From positions 1 through 53,053 of the forward strand of contig NZ_PPPT01000168.1 of NCBI RefSeq assembly GCF_006483445.1: a stretch of 53,053 nucleotides of DNA, given 5' to 3'. Shown one piece after another: positions 47,759-53,053 of the stretch; the first letter of the stretch is position 1, and every line of letters starts with the position of its first letter. Source of the stretch: Bradyrhizobium guangdongense (GTDB lineage Bacteria > Pseudomonadota > Alphaproteobacteria > Rhizobiales > Xanthobacteraceae). Below the pieces are notes generated by a model. It ran no database searches. It saw only the letters and a list, made by a program, of their open reading frames with translations, and had not been told where the DNA came from. Made by a program: the position numbers and the translations under genes.

Positions 47759-49219
47759 ATGGAGGCGAGATTGTTGAATCGAAGAAATTTAATCAGCGGA
47801 TTGGCAGCCTCAACCCTTTATCCGGCCGCCAGATTAACACCGGCGATCGGGCTCAGTCTTTTCGCTTCAAAGGCGCGTGCAGAACCGGTCACTATTGCTC
47901 TTGCAGTAGGCTCCTTCCTGGCTCACCAGATTGCTGCCGCGAACAGCACAGACGGGGGCCTGTCGGATCTGGCAAAGGCAAATCACGATCTTCTTCTGGT
48001 CGCCCTGGCCAAACTCGATCGGATCGAGAACCTTCTGGCTGATGTCTATAAAGCGGTGGCAAACCTTCCCAACGAGATCGATAAGATTTTGGCCCGACAC
48101 GAGACACAGGATCTGCAGGCTGACCTAGCGAGCGTCATCAACGGTTATCGAGAGCTGATCAGCAACAAAGATCCCAAAGACAGCGATGCGCAATGGCTGA
48201 GCCGCAAATCAACGCAAACTCAGATTCAGAGTTACTACGCCCGCCTGCTGCAGGCCCGACAAAAAGCCGACGTCAAAAAGCTTTTTGATCCAACCACGGC
48301 TCTATTGGTCGGCCCGTCAGCGATGGTCGAAAATGGACTGCTCGTATTGTCCGGCGAATCCGCACACGGCATCAAGAAGACTCTGACTGATACGTATCTC
48401 GCTTGGCTCAACAAAATGGAAAATGCTGAGATCGTGGGGTCCGCTGCCCATTATGTTAAATCCGCTGCACAGCGGCATGCTGAGTTGTCTTCTGTTGCCA
48501 GCCAAACACCTTTGGGGCGAGGGTTCGATTTTCCCTCCGGCTCCAAGTCGTCTGCCGTGGGCCATGCCTTTGACGGAGAAACGCGGTCTGCCCTCGCGGC
48601 ATGCGCGGGGTTTAACAACTCCCGCGCCGGCAGCGGTCGTTATTGTGATGACGAACGTCGGCCGGGCAATAGAAATTTTGCGCTGCTCGGTGGCGATGGC
48701 AAAGAGCTTTCAAATGACGACTATATGGCAGTATTCGGGACAACCAATCCAGATTCCAAGACCGTCCTCAAGAATGCGCAGCAAATTCTTGACAAAGGTT
48801 TCGTCTTGGCTGCTTGCACTCCCGCTGTTCCCGCGGTGACCGAGCCGCACGAGAGACTTTACCGCCGAGCTAAACTGAGTGAAGTCGAACTCGTTGACGA
48901 AAAAATGCAGCCATTGGGCGTGAAGGTATGGAGTCTAGAGGCTCTTCCCGAGACCCGCGGCGTCGCGGGGCAAGCGGACGTACCGCACGATGGATCGTGT
49001 CAGATTGTCAACGAATATTCGGACGATAGCGGAGCGCGGCTAAACCGCATGCGTTCACTAGACGCCTGGGCAGCCGGAGATCGGAATTACACAGCTTTCT
49101 CAAGCTTGCTGGATCAGATCAATACCGAACGCGCGCGCTTTGCTTTCGGCTTGCAAGCGTTGATCGCCACCCAAGCAGCCCGTCAGTCGATCGAAAAGGT
49201 CATTAGCAGCTATGGCTAG
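47759..49219 (+). CDS. Probable Tat-exported protein of unknown function
   Basis: A 486-residue protein starting MEARLLNRRNLISGLAAST: a twin-arginine motif (NRRNLIS), a hydrophobic stretch and an ASKARA cut site near residue 41. The mature part opens with a long helical region (DLLLVALAKLDRIENLLADV, then KAVANLPNEIDKILARHE). A middle domain has four cysteines, and the end is helical again (SLLDQINTERARFAFGLQAL). No catalytic motif was recognised. The ATG is 5 bases after the GIY-YIG gene end, and the stop overlaps the next ATG by 8 bases, so these act as an operon. Confidence 0.65.
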   Translation: MEARLLNRRNLISGLAASTLYPAARLTPAIGLSLFASKARAEPVTIALAVGSFLAHQIAAANSTDGGLSDLAKANHDLLLVALAKLDRIENLLADVYKAVANLPNEIDKILARHETQDLQADLASVINGYRELISNKDPKDSDAQWLSRKSTQTQIQSYYARLLQARQKADVKKLFDPTTALLVGPSAMVENGLLVLSGESAHGIKKTLTDTYLAWLNKMENAEIVGSAAHYVKSAAQRHAELSSVASQTPLGRGFDFPSGSKSSAVGHAFDGETRSALAACAGFNNSRAGSGRYCDDERRPGNRNFALLGGDGKELSNDDYMAVFGTTNPDSKTVLKNAQQILDKGFVLAACTPAVPAVTEPHERLYRRAKLSEVELVDEKMQPLGVKVWSLEALPETRGVAGQADVPHDGSCQIVNEYSDDSGARLNRMRSLDAWAAGDRNYTAFSSLLDQINTERARFAFGLQALIATQAARQSIEKVISSYG

Positions 49220-50315
49220 CCAACTCTTTTCGAGATCAGTTTGGGCGGCGTCGATCTTCACGGTGGTAGCTGTCACACTGTCCGCTCTTTCCGCCGAACC
49301 AGCCCAGGACGTTTGCAAGCAGAGGAGTGTCCCTGTGTGGGGTTCTGCTGGCGCAACGACCAACGACATCTGCAAGGAGGGCAAAGAGAAACCCTCCAAA
49401 GCTACAAATTTCGTTGCAGGGTTGATGCTTTGGATTAATACGCCCGGGCTCCGCGAGCAAATAACAGCTTCGGTTGCTAAGCTGGATCAAAGGGTCGAAA
49501 ACCTGCTAGCAAAATCTGGTGAGCCCGGCGTGGCCGTCAAAGTCGATATTCAACACGATGTCAAACCACACACTGATGATCGTGAGTATGTTGATACGTT
49601 GAAGGCGGTCCAGCTGGTCGGCGCCGGAACGAGCCTGGAAGATGTCTGGCTCGCTACTGTTGCGTTGGGCAAAGCAAAAGACGCTGAAAGGCTGGACGAC
49701 GCCCGTAGCTTTTTCCTTTGGTTCTCTCGCAAGGGCAATAACCTCGTCACCGTCGCCGTCTCTCAATGGCCTATCCAATCGAAGGCCGGACGTTTACTGG
49801 CAGAAGAAGAACTCGCCAAGGTGCAAAAGGCAGCGGTGGCGGCATCGGGCCTGTCTGCTGCGGTCGATTATCTCGAACGGATCATCACTGACAACGCTCT
49901 CAAGCAGAAGCTGCAATTCATCAAAGATGCTCAGGCTGCAGACGAAAAGAAGATTGCAGAGATTGACCGGAAACTTAACGACGCCCTTGAACAAAAGCGA
50001 AAGGCCCAGGCGATCGCCGATCAGTTCAACATGATTGGAGATGCACTTACCTTTGCAGCTCAGAAGGATACGATTAAAGCAATTTTTGGCAAAGACACGC
50101 CCGCCGAGGTGGAGCAAGCGAAAACGCCGGCTGGCCTCGTGCAGGTACTGCAGACGATAATTAAAGAGAGAGAAACTGAAATAACGACGATATCAGCAGA
50201 GAAAACGACTGTCGACAAACGACGACAAGAATATCGTAGTCAATACGTGCAAATCATCCGTGTACCGAAAGCAGACTATCCATATCAAGACGTGCCGCAA
50301 CTCCAGCTGCCTTAG
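49212..50315 (+). CDS. Sec-exported coiled-coil protein of unknown function
   Basis: A 367-residue protein with a signal peptide (WAASIFTVVAVTLSALSA, cut near 28). The mature N-terminus has two cysteines (C35, C54). A helical region follows, with VAASGLSAAVDYLERIITDN and then a coiled coil over about 232-272 (KKIAEIDRKLNDALEQKRKA) and another near 320-350. The start overlaps the previous gene by 8 bases. It may be the exported partner of the Tat protein. No family recognised. Confidence 0.65.
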   Translation: MASQLFSRSVWAASIFTVVAVTLSALSAEPAQDVCKQRSVPVWGSAGATTNDICKEGKEKPSKATNFVAGLMLWINTPGLREQITASVAKLDQRVENLLAKSGEPGVAVKVDIQHDVKPHTDDREYVDTLKAVQLVGAGTSLEDVWLATVALGKAKDAERLDDARSFFLWFSRKGNNLVTVAVSQWPIQSKAGRLLAEEELAKVQKAAVAASGLSAAVDYLERIITDNALKQKLQFIKDAQAADEKKIAEIDRKLNDALEQKRKAQAIADQFNMIGDALTFAAQKDTIKAIFGKDTPAEVEQAKTPAGLVQVLQTIIKERETEITTISAEKTTVDKRRQEYRSQYVQIIRVPKADYPYQDVPQLQLP

Positions 50316-50540
50316 TCCACGAAGAAGCAGATTTCTCGGGCAGATACGTCAGAGGCGAGCTGAGATACCATTTTCAGGCTAAGCAATCAGATGAACAACC
50401 GGTCGAGTACATTTACTGTATCCATTCGGCGTAGGCCGCAGGATCACCGCTTCAGCAGTCCAGGGTTTAACTCGCGACTGTGTAAGCCAGCCCGCATCTC
50501 GCCCGCGGCAAACAGGCTCTGCTTCTTCAGTTGGCCGCAA
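50316..50540. other. Convergent intergenic gap
   Basis: No gene. It separates the rightward operon from the leftward DUF4062 gene; no perfect hairpin was noticed. Confidence 0.3.
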
Positions 50541-52718
50541 CTAAATGTCAGAGCCTTCGTTCTCAAGGAAGACCCTCATGAGCTCACGCTTGACCGATTT
50601 TAGAGATTCGGTCAGCTCCTCGGCGTCTGATGCATCCGTTAGACGGTTGAGGTATTTATCGACAGTTGAAATGGCCTCGCTTATTGCGCCGGTCGAACCA
50701 AGATATTTTACCTTCTGATACAGAGCGTCCTCGACGACGAAACGAACCTCCGAATCCGTAGCGTTTTCGAATCGATGGACGATTTCGTTTAGAACCGCAA
50801 TTGCTGACTTACCATCGCCAAGAGCCTCTAATGAATCCACCTTGCGAAGCAAGACGGAAGCGATCTGCGTGCGATCCGCCTCAGGCAGCCCCGCGTACTG
50901 CTCGACTGCTAGTTCATATGATTCTAGAGCTTCAGTGTGTCGGGATAGTTCAGCAAGAATGCTCCCCCTTTGCAAGAAGGCATAAGCCCGACGCTGGAGG
51001 AGCAACTCTTCGGTTGCAGTTTGAAATTGTTCGATGAATTGGGTGAGAGTGCGTATTGCCTCATCTCGCTCCCCTTCGCCATAAAGACAATTCGCCTTCT
51101 CAATAGCAGCATCGGCGACTAGTTCTTCGAACCCGCCGTAACGCTCGCTAGAAGCGTGCGCAAGAACTGTGTCGAACAAAGGAAGAGCTTCCCTTCGCCG
51201 GTTTAGACTGATCAAAGTGCGCGCTCTGTACATACGCGCCGCCGCCGCATGGAATTTTGCAAGAGGATCATTCGAGCTGCTAAAGCGAACAAAAATCTCC
51301 TCATACAGGTTCATTGCTTCGAAGCATCGGTTCAGCGCCTGCAATATGTGGCCTCTATGTCCAAGCGCAATAGCGATATAGGAATTCGACTGATGCTGCG
51401 CTGCGGCTTTCAAGAGAACATCGACTGATTCCAGCGCCTGGTCGTAACGCTCAAGCTCCTTTAACTGTATCGTCTTGTTCAGGAGCGCCTGAAGAACCTG
51501 GGTCTCCAGCCCCTCCCGACCATTGAACATGCAAGCGATCTGGTCGTAGATCACCAGAGCATCATCCTCACGTCCGAGAGTAGTGACCACGCTTGCTTTT
51601 GCGTTGAGAGCTCGGCCGACGTCCTCCAAGAGCGAAACTTCTGAAGAGCCGGCGAAGCGATTTGCTATGTCATCATAGGTCGCGATTTCCTCTTGCCTTG
51701 AGCCAAGACTGGCCAAGGCCTCAGCCTTGCACGCAAGCGCGAATGCCAACATGTCTAAAATCCCACTGGCGGTCTCTCGGCCGAATCGCGCGAGTACATC
51801 ATCGTAGATGGCCAGTTCATCTCGAACGCGCTCTAGTTTCCGCAAGCACAGAGCCTTATTAACCAGGACTCTGGCGTGCCACTCTTTGTGCTCGTCGCTC
51901 GAGCCGAGCGATACCCGTTGTTCGACCTCCGAAAACGCGTCTATCGCGTCCTTAATTTTCTTTAGTTCAAGATAGATTGCGCCAGAATAGTTCTTGCTTT
52001 TCGCCCACTCAAACTCTGAGGTTGCTGTCGAAAGCGCCTTTTTCGCACAAAACAGTGCTGCCTCATGCTCGTGAGACCTGTATTGAATTTTGACTTCCTT
52101 CCACCAATATTTGTACGGAGGTTCAAATTCGGCCGTTGGCTCGTCCCTAGCGTGACTGGCAACTGATGGTTTCTGAGTCTCGTTCTGCGGAAGGGTCTCT
52201 TGATCTCTTAGCCATTTTGCTAGATGCCGGCGAAGGTGGCGGGAAAATTCATCGGCGCTCTCGTAGTCACGATAGAGAAACCTGCGTTCATTCTGAATTC
52301 GTTCTTTAAATTCGAGCACTTTCTTGAGCTGATCGCCAGGGTCACGCAGCTGACGTTTCTCAACTTTCTTGAAGAATAAGACAAGGTCGCGGATCTTTGC
52401 CTGTCGATATAGCTCCAGCGCCAACTCCCACTCTTCGAGCGTTCCAGACGTTGGTCCATTCCCGGTCGGCGTTCCCCAGCGATCATGAAAAACGAAGACC
52501 GCATAGTCACACTTTCGCAAATCTGCATTTATCAATTCTTGTGGTCGCCCAGCCCCGCCAATTGTTTCTTCCCATCCCGTTGGGTGGAAGACCGATCCGC
52601 GCGGCTCCCCGTCACTAGCCGAATAGTCCAACAAGACCCGCCGGAAGAGCCCGCGCTCTTTATCAAGACCGGAAGGCGAGGCGATGAAAACTCTGAAATT
52701 AGTGATAAGCTGCGACAT
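50541..52718 (-). CDS. DUF4062 domain plus TPR-array protein
   Basis: A 725-residue protein. The first about 170 residues match DUF4062: FRVFIASPSGLDKERGLFRR, CDYAVFVFHDRWGTPTGNG and SGTLEEWELALELYRQ, a Rossmann-like TIR/NDT-related fold. The remaining 550 residues are tandem helical pairs of TPR type (ALVIYDQIACMF, YDQALESVDVLLKA, EALPLFDTVLAHA, HTEALESYELAVEQYA). Proteins of this plan occur near defence genes, where the TPR array may sense a ligand and the N-terminal domain act as effector. No ATPase lies between the two parts. Role inferred. Confidence 0.8.
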   Translation of the reverse strand: MSQLITNFRVFIASPSGLDKERGLFRRVLLDYSASDGEPRGSVFHPTGWEETIGGAGRPQELINADLRKCDYAVFVFHDRWGTPTGNGPTSGTLEEWELALELYRQAKIRDLVLFFKKVEKRQLRDPGDQLKKVLEFKERIQNERRFLYRDYESADEFSRHLRRHLAKWLRDQETLPQNETQKPSVASHARDEPTAEFEPPYKYWWKEVKIQYRSHEHEAALFCAKKALSTATSEFEWAKSKNYSGAIYLELKKIKDAIDAFSEVEQRVSLGSSDEHKEWHARVLVNKALCLRKLERVRDELAIYDDVLARFGRETASGILDMLAFALACKAEALASLGSRQEEIATYDDIANRFAGSSEVSLLEDVGRALNAKASVVTTLGREDDALVIYDQIACMFNGREGLETQVLQALLNKTIQLKELERYDQALESVDVLLKAAAQHQSNSYIAIALGHRGHILQALNRCFEAMNLYEEIFVRFSSSNDPLAKFHAAAARMYRARTLISLNRRREALPLFDTVLAHASSERYGGFEELVADAAIEKANCLYGEGERDEAIRTLTQFIEQFQTATEELLLQRRAYAFLQRGSILAELSRHTEALESYELAVEQYAGLPEADRTQIASVLLRKVDSLEALGDGKSAIAVLNEIVHRFENATDSEVRFVVEDALYQKVKYLGSTGAISEAISTVDKYLNRLTDASDAEELTESLKSVKRELMRVFLENEGSDI

Positions 52719-53053
52719 TGAGAGGCGCCGCCTTCAACAACAATCGTTTAGCAGTACTCGTTCTTGCCTGGGTGGCATAGCGCCCCCTTTGCTTGCTGAA
52801 TGCTAGGTGGCTAAAACGGTGTGGATATCAAACACACTACACGAGAATATCAGATCAAATGCAACCCAGGTCAAACCCCCGATCGTGGAATTGTTGGACT
52901 TGAGTCGCATGCAGTGGGGTCTGTGGCCTTGCCGTTCCGCGCGGCGAAGACGGGATGTTGCGCACTGCGGCCATCTTGGCGAAGTGCGGGAGTGACCCGA
53001 AGTAGCGCCTTGACGGCGGGGGGCGGGCGCCCACCGCACACGCCAACACCGCC
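52719..53053. other. Right end of the window, no gene recognised
   Basis: The first half should hold the promoter of the leftward DUF4062 gene. GC rises sharply after about 52900, which may mark a change back to core-like or other imported sequence, but no comEC continuation is seen. Confidence 0.3.

Noticed and set aside
52803..53039. Possible minus-strand gene at the right edge
   Set aside because: Pro/Arg-rich frame without start signal or family; likely non-coding.

Overview
The window looks like chromosome from a Bradyrhizobium-type alphaproteobacterium. The first 15.5 kb is GC-rich and carries the order bamA-lpxD-fabZ-lpxA-lpxI-lpxB, then gltA, gltX, glnS and comEC, as expected for that group. 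A dispersed palindromic repeat of the Bradyrhizobium type also occurs. From about 15.56 kb to the right edge the sequence becomes patchy in composition. It holds recombinases, broken genes and many families common in anti-phage islands, so it reads as one large genomic island or several nested ones.

Core region (1-15.56 kb). The end of bamA leads into a compact lipid A operon. LpxA, LpxD, LpxI and LpxB make the lipid A precursor, FabZ serves fatty acid elongation, and a small KTSC-domain gene lies antisense within the cluster. Next come an FAD monooxygenase and a TctC-type solute-binding protein, with a 35-codon remnant of a LysR regulator facing them. gltA and gltX run leftward; glnS, an NTF2-like gene, a small Cys-rich secreted protein and comEC run rightward. 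comEC stops abruptly in the middle of its conserved membrane domain, and unrelated sequence follows. This is the apparent left edge of the island, and the 3' half of comEC is not in the window.

Island, left part (15.56-32.5 kb). It contains a replication-initiator-like protein, a DUF6471 protein, a membrane protein, an IS66 remnant, a ScoMcrA-like type IV restriction enzyme, an autotransporter, a two-gene module (TIGR02391 protein plus a HEPN-like protein), a serine recombinase, small lipoproteins, a C-protein-like regulator, and a tyrosine recombinase translationally coupled to a RarA/MgsA C-terminal-like protein. The most striking signal is a dyad, GATAA-N7-TTATC, which I found five times between 19.08 and 31.57 kb and nowhere else in my reading. 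Four copies are intergenic and separate gene groups. The fifth lies over the first codons of the tyrosine recombinase gene. The geometry (10-bp arms ending in ATAA/TTAT around a 7-bp centre) resembles a Xer/dif-like crossover site. I infer a cassette-like exchange system in which the recombinase carries its own site and neighbouring modules are bounded by others.

Island, right part (32.5-53 kb). Candidate defence genes dominate: a double NDT/TIR-like plus P-loop ATPase protein, a Schlafen AlbA_2 protein, a DUF2971 protein, a UvrD-type helicase overlapping a proline-rich zinc-ribbon membrane protein, and a DUF4062-TPR protein. Between them lies a rightward cluster with no system name I know: an approximately 1,170-residue four-helix membrane protein, a frameshifted GIY-YIG nuclease gene, a probable Tat-exported protein and a Sec-exported coiled-coil protein. 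Family calls are from motif recognition only; no database search was possible.
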